DNA of 64,000 nucleotides from Puniceicoccus vermicola (GCF_014230055.1 NZ_JACHVA010000124.1:36058-100057), one strand, 5' to 3'. Shown: positions 53,893 through 63,912, counted from the stretch's first letter. Made by a program: numbers and translations. Notes: generated from the letters alone by a model not told the origin.

Positions 53893-54960
53893 ATGAAGAT
53901 CAAAGCGGCGGTTATCGGGTGCGGTGGAATCTCGCGCTTTCATTTTACAGGCTTGTCTCGCGCGGGTGCTGAGATCCTCTGGGCCTGCGACTTGGATTAT
54001 AAGGCTGCGGTCGCCCGAGCGGAATCGGTGGGAGCGCGCAGCACCAGCGATCTTGGCGAGGTGCTCGCCGATCCCGAGGTAAATACGATCGTCGTGGCGA
54101 CGGGCTCTGCCTCCCACAAAAGTATTTGTCTGGCAGCCATCGAGGCGGGGAAGTCCGTCATCTGCGAAAAAACGTTGGCGGAAACTCCGGAGGATGCGTG
54201 GCAGATTGTGGAAAGCGCGCGGCGAAAAGGAACGATCTTCTATACTTCCTATATGAAGCGTTTCATTCCGGCGGTAACGGAGGCGAAGAAACGGCTTCCC
54301 GACATTGGGAGGATCATCAGCGTTCACATTCGTACCCATCAACCGTGGGGAGACCTGTGGGAAAAAATTCCCACCGAGGGATTTTTCCACACTCCGCCGG
54401 GTGGACATTCTCAAGTGGTTCGAAACTATGGCGGGGGCATCCTTCTCTGCGGAGGGAGCCATATGGTCGATCTTGTCCTTTTCCTTCTCGGACGACCGAC
54501 ACGGGTTTATGCCAGATTGCATGTTCCCGACGGGCTTGATTATGATGTTCAGGCCTCCGCGATTCTCGAAACCGGGAACGGTACGGTCCATTTCGAAGCG
54601 CTCGCGCATCCGCTCCGTGAGATCGGTTTTCTTCGGGACGGATGGGATGAGAGGATTGAGATCACGGGGACTCGCGGACGCTTGGAAATTTTGAGTGCAC
54701 AATGGGACGATCCCGAACGAAAATGTTCACGGCTGATTCACACGGAACACGGTAGTGGCGTGGTTCACGACCTAATGGGGCCAGCCGAATCTCCCTTTGA
54801 TCGGGCGATTGCTTTCTACTGTGGAAACATCGCGCGGGGTGAACAGGGGACACTTTCCCGTTTAACGGGTTACGAGGCGGATGAAGTTCTGGCGCATCTG
54901 AAAGCGAGCGGGGAGATTGGACAAGCAATGGAAATTCAATGGAAAGGAAAGGAACAATGA
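53893..54960 (+). CDS. Gfo/Idh/MocA-type oxidoreductase
   Basis: The 355-residue product has a Rossmann start KAAVIGCGGISRFHFTGL, then NTIVVATGSASHKSI and CEKTLAETPEDA, the family's EKP-like motif with Thr instead of Pro. The C-terminal alpha/beta domain contains GGGILLCGGSHMVDLVLFLL. These enzymes oxidise or epimerise sugars with NAD(P). I chose the ATG at 53893 over a TTG at 53884. Its stop overlaps the next gene's start (ATGA), implying a coupled two-step conversion of a released monosaccharide. Confidence 0.88.
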   Translation: MKIKAAVIGCGGISRFHFTGLSRAGAEILWACDLDYKAAVARAESVGARSTSDLGEVLADPEVNTIVVATGSASHKSICLAAIEAGKSVICEKTLAETPEDAWQIVESARRKGTIFYTSYMKRFIPAVTEAKKRLPDIGRIISVHIRTHQPWGDLWEKIPTEGFFHTPPGGHSQVVRNYGGGILLCGGSHMVDLVLFLLGRPTRVYARLHVPDGLDYDVQASAILETGNGTVHFEALAHPLREIGFLRDGWDERIEITGTRGRLEILSAQWDDPERKCSRLIHTEHGSGVVHDLMGPAESPFDRAIAFYCGNIARGEQGTLSRLTGYEADEVLAHLKASGEIGQAMEIQWKGKEQ

Positions 54961-55736
54961 AAACCGTACTGCCACCGAAAATCGATCTAAACGGCAAATG
55001 CGCCATTGTGACCGGAGCCACCGGTGAGCTGGGTCGGGTGATTGTCCGAGTCCTCGCGGCGGCTGGAGCCGATGTCGCCATTCATTATCACTCGAGTCGG
55101 ACTCGGGCGGAAGCTCTTCGCAAGGAAATTGAGTCCCTCGGAAGAAAGGCCTTCGTTTGGGCTGCCGATATCACCGTCGAGGCGGAGGTATTGGCCATGC
55201 GCGATGCCGTTCGCAAGGAACTGGGGGATCCCGACATAGTCGTCAATAACGCTGTGATTCAGTACGAGTGGACTTCGGTTCTTGAGCAGGCCGTTTCAGA
55301 TTTCGAGAGCCAGTTTCGTTCCACGACCTTGCACAATGTATTGATGGCGAAAGCATTCGCTCCGGCAATGATTGAACGTGGGCACGGGCGGATCATTGCC
55401 ATCAACACCGAATGTGCGATGCAGTGCACACCGTCCCAAGGGGCCTACGCGAGTGCCAAGAGGGGACAGGATGGGGTCATGCGGGTCCTCGCTCGCGAAT
55501 TGGGTCCCAGTGGAATTACCGTCAATCAGGTGGCCCCGGGGTGGATGATCAGCGAGAAATATCGCGAGGCCGGGCAAGAGCGACAGGAAGCCTACGAGGC
55601 GGGTGTTCCGCTGCGCCGACGGGGTGAAGATGTCGATATCGCCAATGCGGTATCGTTTCTCGCTTCCGATCTCGCCTCATTTATCTCGGGCGTTTACCTC
55701 CCCGTAAGCGGAGGAAATGTAATGCCTACGATCTAG
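54957..55736 (+). CDS. Short-chain dehydrogenase/reductase
   Basis: The 259-residue SDR has the cofactor motif AIVTGATGELGRVIV, NNAV near 95-100, and the catalytic YASAK; the usual catalytic Ser of classical SDRs is represented by the INTECAMQ segment, where Ser is not evident, so activity needs care. GPSGITVNQVAPGW and the C-terminal SGVYLPVSGG are typical. An AAGGA site precedes the ATG, which overlaps the MocA-type gene stop. A sugar or sugar-acid substrate is inferred from context. Confidence 0.85.
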   Translation: MKTVLPPKIDLNGKCAIVTGATGELGRVIVRVLAAAGADVAIHYHSSRTRAEALRKEIESLGRKAFVWAADITVEAEVLAMRDAVRKELGDPDIVVNNAVIQYEWTSVLEQAVSDFESQFRSTTLHNVLMAKAFAPAMIERGHGRIIAINTECAMQCTPSQGAYASAKRGQDGVMRVLARELGPSGITVNQVAPGWMISEKYREAGQERQEAYEAGVPLRRRGEDVDIANAVSFLASDLASFISGVYLPVSGGNVMPTI

Positions 55737-55785
55737 AAACCTCTTCGATTGATCCTTTTCCAACTCAGTCACCTCTAACACTTCC

Positions 55786-58236
55786 ATGACCTCCGCTCGT
55801 CCCGTTTTGCACCTGATCTCGCAGGCGCACCTGGATCCTGTCTGGCTCTGGCCGGTGAGGGATGGAATGGGGGAGGCCTTGACCACCCTGCAGAGTGCCG
55901 TAGACCGCGCTTCGGAAACTCCGGGTTTCAAGTTTACCCGTTCGTCGGCCTGCGTTTATCAGTGGGTGAAGGAGATGGACCCGCGGCTTTTTGCTTCGAT
56001 CAAAGAGTTGATCCACGCGGGGCGTTGGGAGGTGGTGGGAGCGATGGTTGAACAGCCGGATTGCAATATTCCCTCGACGGAAAGCATGTTCCAGCAAGTG
56101 AACGCCGGGAGGCGCTTTTTTGAGCGTGAGTTCGGTTCCGATGGGCATACCCGCATCGGTTATAATGTCGATAGTTTCGGGCATTCCGGATCATTGCCAC
56201 AGGTCCTGAAGCAGAGTGGTCTCGATTATTATGTCTTCATGCGTCCGCAGCTGGGCGACGGTGTCGAGTTTCCATTGCTTTTCTGGTGGGAAGCTCCGGA
56301 TGGGTCCCGGGTTCTCGCCCAGCGGATACCGATCCAGTATTCCCAGAGCCCGGGGGCGAGCGTGGAGGCGATTGAATCCATCGTTCGGGCATCGGTAGCC
56401 GAAGGATTTGCCCCGGGGTTCCAACATGGGCTAATGTTTTTCGGTGTCGGCAATCACGGAGGCGGACCTACCCGGGAACATATCCAAAGAATTCTGGCTT
56501 TGCAGAAGGATTCCGCGCTCCCGGAAATCCGCTTTTCGACGTTGAGGGAATATTTCGCCTGTGTGGAGAGCGAAGCGGCGTTCCAGAATCTACCGGTCGT
56601 GCGAGGTGAGCTGAACTATGTTTTTCGGGGTTGCTATGCTGCCGACGGTTCCGTGAAACGGCACAACCGAATGGCCGAACAGGCTCTGTTTACGACGGAA
56701 GGACTGGATGTGTTGAAGGGCACCGGTGATGCGGGTGCGTTGAAGTCTTCGTGGTGGCAACTCGGGTTTAGCCAGTTTCACGATATTCTGGCCGGCACCT
56801 GTGTCGAGGCGGTGTCCGCGGAGAACGGCTACCGTTTCGGCGCGATCCTGAATACGGTGAATGACCGGTCATTGAAGTCGCTAGCAAGTATGGCGAGGCG
56901 GGTCGATACGCGGGGTGAAGCCGGCAGTGTCCTCTGTGTCGCGAATTCGTTGCCTTGGAAGCGTTCGATCATTGTCGGGATCGACACGTTTAAGGTGCCG
57001 GACGACCGCCACGAGATCTGCCACCTGGAAACTCCGGAGGGACAGGTGATTCCGATCCAGTGGCTCGCGGCGGAGGCAAATTTTGGACCGTGGGGAATGC
57101 CGTGGGGAAAGCTCACAGCGGTCATCGAAGTGCCTCCACTCGGCTACACGGTATTGCGCCTTGCCATGAAATCCCGAGAAGTCATCGAATCGACACCCAC
57201 CCAAACGGAGGTGACTTCGGATCAGTTCCAACGAGTGGAGACCGCCGAGAATCGGCGTCCTGTTCGAAAGGAACCAGCCTTACGGGAACTTCCGGAAGTG
57301 CCGGGGTTTCTGACTGCTCCAGTGGGCGTGGTCATGCTTCCCGATGCGAGTGGCACTTGGGGAAATGGCGTGACGCGGTATGATGGAAAAGGGGAGAGGC
57401 CAGTGGATCGGGAATCCATGGTTATCGAAGAAGGTCCGTTGCTCTCGGTGGTTCGCGAAATCACTCGCGTCGGCTGGTCGGAGATCTGGATGGATGTGGT
57501 TCGCTACGCGCATACGCCGTTCGTGGAGCTGCGCTTGCGATTCAATTGGCAGGAACGTCGTAAGATGCTGAAACTGGAGATTCCGACGGGCTTGCGCCCG
57601 GCGCAGGTGGCGGCGAAAGTCTGCGGGGGTGTCGAATTTCGGCCTCCCTCCGGAAACGAAGAGCCCTGTCAGGATTGGGTTGCGGTCGAAGGGGAGTTTT
57701 CCGGAAGGAACCATACGCTCCTTCTCGTGAACGACAGCTCCTATAGCTATGATGTGCAGGACGGCGTTTTGAGGATGGTTTTGGCCCGTGGAGTTCCCTA
57801 CGCCGAGTATCCTCCATTTGATTACAAAGATGATCGCCACGTTTCTTTCCTCGATCAGGGATGGCAGGAGCGCAGATTTTGGCTCCGAGCGGCTCCGTGT
57901 AGTTGGCGGGATCTTTATCCCGATCGGCTCGCGCGTGAGCTACAGGCTCCTCCGTCCTGGCTCTTGGATTCCGCCCATCCCGGTGATTTGAAACGAAACG
58001 ACTCCGCTCTTGAGATTGAACCGGCACAGGTTTCGGTGCTGGCAGTCAGGCTTTCGGATTCGGGAAATGATGTGGCGATTAGGGTGCAGGAAATGAGCGG
58101 CCGGGCCTGCCAAGCCAGGGGCGTCCTGCGGGGAGCGTCGTTTCGCTTCGATCTGCGGGCCTGGGAAATCAAAACGCTCCGGATCGTTCGCGAAAGAGGA
58201 GGCGTTCGGGTGGAGTCAGGGCCGACTTGTGAATGA
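55786..58236 (+). CDS. Alpha-mannosidase, GH38
   Basis: The 816-residue product starts with the GH38 zinc site ISQAHLDPVWLWP (His15, Asp17). NVDSFGHSGSLPQ contains Asp129, nucleophile and zinc ligand, and SWWQLGFSQFHDILAGTC holds another zinc-side His. The helical middle and large C-terminal beta domains are complete. The family cleaves terminal alpha-mannose with retention. No signal peptide. It follows the SDR gene by 49 bases in one operon with the MocA and SDR genes. Confidence 0.92.
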   Translation: MTSARPVLHLISQAHLDPVWLWPVRDGMGEALTTLQSAVDRASETPGFKFTRSSACVYQWVKEMDPRLFASIKELIHAGRWEVVGAMVEQPDCNIPSTESMFQQVNAGRRFFEREFGSDGHTRIGYNVDSFGHSGSLPQVLKQSGLDYYVFMRPQLGDGVEFPLLFWWEAPDGSRVLAQRIPIQYSQSPGASVEAIESIVRASVAEGFAPGFQHGLMFFGVGNHGGGPTREHIQRILALQKDSALPEIRFSTLREYFACVESEAAFQNLPVVRGELNYVFRGCYAADGSVKRHNRMAEQALFTTEGLDVLKGTGDAGALKSSWWQLGFSQFHDILAGTCVEAVSAENGYRFGAILNTVNDRSLKSLASMARRVDTRGEAGSVLCVANSLPWKRSIIVGIDTFKVPDDRHEICHLETPEGQVIPIQWLAAEANFGPWGMPWGKLTAVIEVPPLGYTVLRLAMKSREVIESTPTQTEVTSDQFQRVETAENRRPVRKEPALRELPEVPGFLTAPVGVVMLPDASGTWGNGVTRYDGKGERPVDRESMVIEEGPLLSVVREITRVGWSEIWMDVVRYAHTPFVELRLRFNWQERRKMLKLEIPTGLRPAQVAAKVCGGVEFRPPSGNEEPCQDWVAVEGEFSGRNHTLLLVNDSSYSYDVQDGVLRMVLARGVPYAEYPPFDYKDDRHVSFLDQGWQERRFWLRAAPCSWRDLYPDRLARELQAPPSWLLDSAHPGDLKRNDSALEIEPAQVSVLAVRLSDSGNDVAIRVQEMSGRACQARGVLRGASFRFDLRAWEIKTLRIVRERGGVRVESGPTCE

Positions 58237-58261
58237 GAAAACATGCTCCAAGATGCAATCG

Positions 58262-58370
58262 CACCTCATAATCGTAATCGTATTCACTATTAATAATGAT
58301 CACAAGTCATTGTTTATCAGTTTCTTGAATTATGATTACGGTTAAGATCACTAATAAGAATATGGCAATT
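58262..58370. repeat. Degenerate TCGTAATC-type inverted repeat
   Basis: TCATAATCGTAATCGTATTC on the left and GAATTATGATTACGGTTAAG on the right are imperfectly complementary and resemble the arms at 53707-53789. The repeat fills much of the 154-base gap between GH38 and the beta-helix gene. Confidence 0.45.
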
Positions 58371-58390
58371 TCTCGTTTGATCACTTTCCT

Positions 58391-61330
58391 ATGAATCCAG
58401 CAAAACAAACCCTATTTCTGTCGCCCAACGGAAACGATCAGTGGACGGGGCGACGATCCGCCCCCAACGAAGATCGGAGCGATGGGCCGATGGCCACGCT
58501 TTCGGCGGTGCAGGAAGCGGCTCGCCGTCTCCGTAAAGAGACCGGGAAGGCTGCGCAGGTCTCGGTCGCACACGGTCGTTACCCCCTGGATCGACCGCTG
58601 ACCTTTACTCCGGCGGACAACGGACAGGTGTGGTCGGCGGCTCCCGGGGCCCGGCCCGTTTTTAGCGGCGGACGAATTTTATCGGGCTGGACCGTGGGCG
58701 AGCATGCGGGGCGCGAAGCCTGGGTGCTCGATCTTCCGGAGGTGGCGAAGGGGCAATGGCATTTTACGCAGCTCTGGGTCAATGGACGACGGCGTGAGCG
58801 TCCCTGTCTTCCGAAGACCGGTTTTCATACTTTCGCGGGGATGGACGGGCAGCCGAATTCAGGTTTTGCCTGGAATCAGGGGCCGACCCGTGCGGAGTTC
58901 CGCCCCGGCGATATTAGGGCGTTTAGGAATTTGGAGGAGGTTGAGTTGGTGGCCTACCAATTGTGGTTCGATACCCACCATCGTATCCAATCCGTCGATG
59001 AGACTCGTAACGTGGTCCATTTTCGGCAGCCCTCGCTGGGGAGTTTGTTAGAGCAGTCGGGCGAGCCCGCGCGCTACCGTTTGATTAATGTGTTTGAGGC
59101 GCTTTCCGAGCCGGGGGAATGGTATTTGGATCGGACAACCGGTCGCTTGACTTACTTGCCCATGCCGGGTGAGACGGTGGAGAACACCAAAGTCGTGGCG
59201 CCTCGTTTGAGCGAGTGTTTGCGCTTTCAAAGCACAAAGTCAGAAGTGGTAGCCGACATCCGACTGGAGAATCTGGCCTTTGCCCACACTCAATGGACCC
59301 GGAGTCCAGATCATGTCGGATCGATTCAGGCGGCTTTTGATGTTCCGGGATCAGTTGTTTTTGATCGGGCCGAGAACTGTGTGCTTTTCGGCTGTGAAAT
59401 CGCCCACTGTGCCGGATACGGGGTCGAGATGCTTACCGGTTGCCATCGCAATATGATCGCGTCCTGCACTATTCGCGACTTGGGGGGAGGGGGCATTAAG
59501 ATCGGACACGAGTCGCTTGAGGTTCATGAGCCCGCTGTTGGGGAGAACCTTGAGGGTAGCAATCGAAGGATGGCGGCCACCGTCGCGGATTGTAACATCC
59601 ATGACGGAGGCTGCATCTATCCGAGTGCGATCGGTATCTGGATCGGCAATGCGGGCATGAATCGCATCCAGCACAACGCCATTCACCACTTCACCTATAC
59701 CGGAATCTCTTTTGGTTGGGTCTGGGGCTACGCGGCCTCCAGTCGTGGTTGTGACAATCGCATCGAATACAACCATATTCATCACATCAACCACGGGCGT
59801 TGGCTGTCGGACAATGGGGGTATTTATTCGCTGGGCCTGCAGAGCGGATCGAAGGTCGTCGGGAATCATATCCATGATATCGCCTGCCATCACTACGGAG
59901 GTTGGGGACTTTATCCCGATGAAGGCAGTTCGGGAATTCTCTATGAAAACAACTGCGTGCACGACATTCAGTTTGCTGGCATGTCGATTCACTACGGGCG
60001 CTTTCTCACTTTCCAAAATAACATCTTCGCACGGATGGACCGGGCGATGCTTGGTCTGGGTCGTGAGGATCTTTCCTGTGCTAACCGATTTGAACGAAAC
60101 ATTCTCTGGTTTGACCGCGATAACCTCGGCGAGGGAGCGGATCGGCCTGCCTCGACGCATGCTACCGCTCGCAATGTGGTTTGGAATGCCGCGGGCTGTG
60201 AAGGTGTGAGGTGGCCGCTCGGCACCTTAACGGCCGAGCAGATGGCCGGCCGATGGCTGGAAAGTCTCGAATTGGATCCACTCTTTACCAATCCGACGGG
60301 TGGAGATTTTACGTTGCGCGAGGATTCGCCCGCCTACGATCTGGGGTTCCAGACGTTTGATGGCCACCGTGCAGGACCGCGGCAGAAAGCATCAATGCCG
60401 GTGTCTTTTACCGATTACTCGTTGCCGGAGGCCGAACCGATTGCGGTTGCGGTGGCCGGGGTCGAGCTGGACAAGGTGATCGAGGAGGAAAATGGGAGGC
60501 GTGTCGAGGCGATGCTTCGGGTGCGGAATGTCTCCGAACTCCCGGTCTCCGGAGTCTATCAGGTGCTTGGATCTGGGGCGGACGGCCGCCGTTGGGAAGG
60601 GGAAAGTCTAGCTGTGGAGTTACTGCCCGGAGCCACGGTAGAACTCCGATCATCGTTCGTAGTGCCCTCGGATGCCCGCCGCTTCTGGTTGATGGCTTGC
60701 GGCGACGAAACAAATCTGTTCAGCGGAGCCACTTTGGTGAATATCCCCGAAACGGTGCCAGTCCCTGCCTTGAAAACGTGGACCATCCCCGAATCGGAAG
60801 ACGAATGGATTTCATCGCTGGCGGATGGGACTTCGGTGGAGCGGTCCCAGGCGGGAACGCAAATTCTTCGCGCACGGGTAGCGATCTCTGGTGGAGACCA
60901 GCTCTGTCTGGTCGGTGAAATCACCGATCCGAAACCGGTCCTCAACGAACACCAGCCGTGGAATGGCTCCTCGCTCGAGCTCTTTTTGGCGCCAGAGACC
61001 GGAAAAGAGATGAGACGATCCTTTAATTTCGTTCTCCTGCCGCCAGTGGAAGATGGGGTCGCGGTCTTTCGCGGACTCCGAGGCTCGTCTGTCCCGGAAG
61101 GAGCCATATTTAGCACTGCCGCAGCCGAGGGAGTTTGGCGTTTCGCGCTACGCATGCCACTTTCCGGGCTGGAGATAGCACCGGCGGCAGACGGTTTTCG
61201 CATGGACCTTATTGTGAATGCGACGGCCACCGTCGCGGGGCAGAATCACCTCCGACTGCCGATATGGGGTTCCGACACTCGAAGTAATCTGACGAACAGC
61301 GCATTCCTTGCTCGGGTGAAGTGTCTGTAG
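58391..61330 (+). CDS. Right-handed beta-helix hydrolase (GH141-like) with CBM9-like domain
   Basis: The 979-residue product starts FLSPNGNDQWTGRRSAPNED, the usual opening of GH141-type proteins. The beta-helix spans about 30-660, with rung motifs such as YGVEMLTGCHRNMIASC, IRDLGGGGIKIG and NRIQHNAIHHFTYTGISFGW. From about 780 a CBM9/DOMON-like domain follows (LCLVGEITDPKPVLNEHQPW, NGSSLELFLAPETGKEMRRS). No signal peptide. It is an intact paralogue of the broken gene at 4190-6406, which lacks the C-terminal domain. An alpha-L-fucosidase or related activity is a guess from GH141 members. Last certain enzyme of the GH38 operon. Confidence 0.75.
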   Translation: MNPAKQTLFLSPNGNDQWTGRRSAPNEDRSDGPMATLSAVQEAARRLRKETGKAAQVSVAHGRYPLDRPLTFTPADNGQVWSAAPGARPVFSGGRILSGWTVGEHAGREAWVLDLPEVAKGQWHFTQLWVNGRRRERPCLPKTGFHTFAGMDGQPNSGFAWNQGPTRAEFRPGDIRAFRNLEEVELVAYQLWFDTHHRIQSVDETRNVVHFRQPSLGSLLEQSGEPARYRLINVFEALSEPGEWYLDRTTGRLTYLPMPGETVENTKVVAPRLSECLRFQSTKSEVVADIRLENLAFAHTQWTRSPDHVGSIQAAFDVPGSVVFDRAENCVLFGCEIAHCAGYGVEMLTGCHRNMIASCTIRDLGGGGIKIGHESLEVHEPAVGENLEGSNRRMAATVADCNIHDGGCIYPSAIGIWIGNAGMNRIQHNAIHHFTYTGISFGWVWGYAASSRGCDNRIEYNHIHHINHGRWLSDNGGIYSLGLQSGSKVVGNHIHDIACHHYGGWGLYPDEGSSGILYENNCVHDIQFAGMSIHYGRFLTFQNNIFARMDRAMLGLGREDLSCANRFERNILWFDRDNLGEGADRPASTHATARNVVWNAAGCEGVRWPLGTLTAEQMAGRWLESLELDPLFTNPTGGDFTLREDSPAYDLGFQTFDGHRAGPRQKASMPVSFTDYSLPEAEPIAVAVAGVELDKVIEEENGRRVEAMLRVRNVSELPVSGVYQVLGSGADGRRWEGESLAVELLPGATVELRSSFVVPSDARRFWLMACGDETNLFSGATLVNIPETVPVPALKTWTIPESEDEWISSLADGTSVERSQAGTQILRARVAISGGDQLCLVGEITDPKPVLNEHQPWNGSSLELFLAPETGKEMRRSFNFVLLPPVEDGVAVFRGLRGSSVPEGAIFSTAAAEGVWRFALRMPLSGLEIAPAADGFRMDLIVNATATVAGQNHLRLPIWGSDTRSNLTNSAFLARVKCL

Positions 61331-61485
61331 GTCTTTTTACTTCCAAAGCGCGACAAGACTTCTCATCCGCATTGGGCGAGTTGGCAGCCGATTGGCGAGG
61401 GTGCTTTCTCTTTTCATCAACCTGACAGTTTTGCGCCGATCGCCTTTGCTTAAATAAGGGGAGAAACTCACACGAGATATTCTTT

Positions 61486-62314
61486 ATGAAGACCCTTGAT
61501 CTGCGAGTTGCCGTTGGGGGTTCGAAAGGCCGAGTTTGTAGTGAATTTGGTTGATTCGGACGGATATGGGTTCGTTGGGGAGTGCTATATAGGGCCCTTT
61601 AAGCATCTGCCAAATATTCTATTTACCAAAATAGGAGAAACCTATCGGTTCGAAGTGGAGATCCCAGGCTGGATCGAAAACGAAACGATCCGTTTCCATT
61701 TTCCAACTCATTGTACGCTAGCGATCCATTCGATTTACGTCGAAGAAGAGAATTTTTCTTTACCTCCTCCTTCGAGAAGGAAGCGCTGGGTGGTGCATGG
61801 AGATTCAATAACGCAGGGTGCGAATTACTCGACTCCTCGCATGGCTTGGCCTGACATGGTTGCCCGCGAGCTGGACTGGGACGCGGTCAATCTGGGAATC
61901 GGTGGATTTGGCGTGTTTGACCCGCGGGTAGCGGAGTACGTGGCCAGTCTACCCAGAGATTTTGTCAGTATCCACTGTGGTGCCAATTTGAATGGAAAGG
62001 AGGATCATCGGGAGAGGATCCGGCAGTTCCTGTCGATCGTGTTGGCCAATGGTTTTTCAGCGCCGTGTTTGGTGGTCACCCCCATCGTTTGCCTGACGCG
62101 TCAAGTGCAGCCGATTCGTGATCAGATCCGTGAGGTCGTGGAGAGTTTCGGTATACCGAATCTTCGGTGTGTAGACGGATTATCGGTCGTGAATCAGCTC
62201 AGTGCTTTGAACAGCGACGGCTTGCATCTCAACGACTGGGGAGAGATCTCGTATTACCGATCAATTGTTCGAATATTTAGAGAATGGAGCATTTCATCGA
62301 ATGAGTATTTTTAG
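61486..62314 (+). CDS. SGNH/GDSL hydrolase, N-terminus uncertain
   Basis: The product has a beta-sandwich N-terminal domain (KAEFVVNLVDSDGYGFVGEC) and an SGNH domain with nucleophile Ser in WVVHGDSITQGAN, NLGIGGFGVFD, HCGANLN and the Asp/His pair in SDGLHLNDWGE. The only ATG near the start (61486, MKTLDLRVAVG) is in a different frame; dropping one G from the G5 run at 61516-61520 would join it to the domain frame and give 275 residues. Otherwise a TTG at 61496 must serve. It resembles the esterase at 39770 in domain order. Confidence 0.75.
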
Positions 62315-62519
62315 ACATGTAGGGTTCCGAAGGCGGGTTGGTCTGTGTCATTCTGGTATTTTGGGAGGCCTTGTGTTGCATGTTTGGGCTGAAGGTGAGG
62401 GTGGAAAATATAGCCAAATGTAGATCGAAAGCTCGTCATTAATAATAGGTGTCGAGGTATTCAGCCAGCGGGTAGCTTTTCGCTTGGGAAATGACTCGCC
62501 CTCTCTTGCGTAGGATCTA
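62315..62519. other. Gap before the DUF4838 remnant
   Basis: About 200 bases. A frame from ATG 62301 (MSIFRHVGFRRRVGLCHSGI, then a hydrophobic stretch) looks faintly like a signal peptide and is in phase with the DUF4838 frame, but is interrupted by TAG at 62421 and 62511. It may be the decayed 5' end of that gene. Nothing else is seen. Confidence 0.3.
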
Positions 62520-63468
62520 ATGCCGGTTACCGAGCATCCCGCTCCGAGGCATGCCCCCATTCAGGTCGTTGAAAAAGGTAAAACCGACGCTGTAATCGTT
62601 CTTCGCTCTTAGGGAACTAAAGAGTTGAAGCCAATGGTCGAAGAGCTGCGAAAAGTCTTTCAACTGACAACGGGAGCCGAGTTAAAAGTAATTAGTCCTG
62701 AGGAGGCTCTCGCACACGACGGCGTGTTGATTAATATTGGGAACTGGCCTGGGGCAAGAGAGGTTGGGCTCGTAGGGTCGGAAATGCCGATTGAGGGCTT
62801 TGCCATAAAGACTGCTCCCAATCAGATTTTTATCGTAGGTCACGATGATTTTTCGGTCGACGGGATTGAGGGGCTTGTATCAAACGGCACGGCGTGGGGA
62901 GTTTCGGAGTTTATGGAGCGGTTTTTAGGGGTGCGTTGGTATTGGCCGATCGACTTGGACGGCCGTTCGATTGTTGAGCGCAGTAGCATTACGATAGACC
63001 CTGTTTATTTGAGCGACGCTCCTGTTTTTCGAAAGCGAATTTACTGGCCCCCGTTCAGTCCGATCAAGCATTACGGGAGACAGAATTTTGGTGATCTTCT
63101 TCGCTCGCTTCGGGCAGGCTCTTCCTGGCCGATTCAGCTTGAGGTGCACACACCTCGTTCTTGGCATGAGAACGAGGACTACGTTAAAAATCGTCCAGAT
63201 ATTTTCGAGAAAAATCAGGATGGCACCCGGACGTGGGAGATGCTGGATTACGCCCATCCAATGACCCTCCAAACCTATTTGGAGGAGATTGCCGACTATG
63301 TGGAGAATGGGACCCCTAAGGACTTTATCCGGGGTAAAACGGTTACCGTATCACCCGCTGATTTTGCGGTAAACTCTTACTGTGAAGAAGCGCGCGCACT
63401 CTGGGACGAGGATGCCGGTCGATATGGTCAGGCTTCGCGGATCATGGCTGATTTTGTTCAGCGACAGG
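62520..63468 (+). pseudogene. DUF4838 family protein, broken by an amber codon and an IS junction
   Basis: The frame from ATG 62520 encodes PIQVVEKGKTDAVIVLRS, then TAG (62610-62612), then GTKELKPMVEELRKVFQLTT. Further on FIVGHDDFSVDGIEGL and GVSEFMERFLGVRWYWPIDL match the alpha-glucuronidase-like N-terminal region of DUF4838 proteins. The frame stays open but the homology ends at about 63468, where a transposase fragment on the other strand begins. The C-terminal half of the family is therefore missing. It would otherwise follow the SGNH gene as part of the GH38 operon. Confidence 0.7.
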
Positions 63469-63912
63469 GGGAGGCCATGCTGGTCGATGCCCAGGAACCT
63501 CGGGCAGTGCAGATCGCTGCGCTCATTGGCGAGTCGCTCGGTCCACTGGCGGAAGATCCTCCCGGCCGTAGCCGCACTGACCGGAGAGCGGCTGGAAAGC
63601 GTTTTGAGGTCTATTCCGTCCTCGTGGTTCCGGTAGAGCTTATGGCGAAGCTTCTCGGTCGACCGGCGCCACGGGCGGATCCCCGGAGGAGCGGGAACGA
63701 AACTCCGGCGACAATCCAGACACTGCCAGCGCCGGGTATGCACCACCAAGTCGCAGCGACTGCTCATCAAATCCAGATGACTGGCCCGCCGCTTATACCG
63801 GCCCTTGCTGTGGAGGCGATCGCCTCCACAGCAAGGGCAACGCTCCGGTGCCTCCTTCGGAGACACATGCACCTCACTTCGCTGAGAACTTATCGATTCG
63901 ACACCGATCATA
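63469..63912 (-). mobile_element. ISL3-like transposase, N-terminal half only
   Basis: Minus strand: MIGVESISSQRSEVHVSPKE, a zinc-ribbon ERCPCCGGDRLHSKGRYKRR with a second pair in CLDCRR, then a helical region and FLGIDQHGLP, the first catalytic Asp. Immediately after that the frame runs into antisense DUF4838 sequence, so the element lacks its other catalytic residues. A second ATG at 63948 is possible. A hairpin GGGGACAGG/CCTGTCCCC (63950-63983) stands upstream and may be the element's end. Confidence 0.7.
63801..63838. repeat. Perfect 38-base palindrome inside the transposase gene
   Basis: GCCCTTGCTGTGGAGGCGA followed by its exact reverse complement. It encodes part of the zinc-ribbon (PCCGGDRLHSKG) on the minus strand. 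Confidence 0.9.

Noticed and set aside
4421..62612. Reassignment of TAG to an amino acid
   Set aside because: TAG terminates several intact genes here (for example 9783-11963, 54957-55736, 58391-61330), so it is a normal stop.
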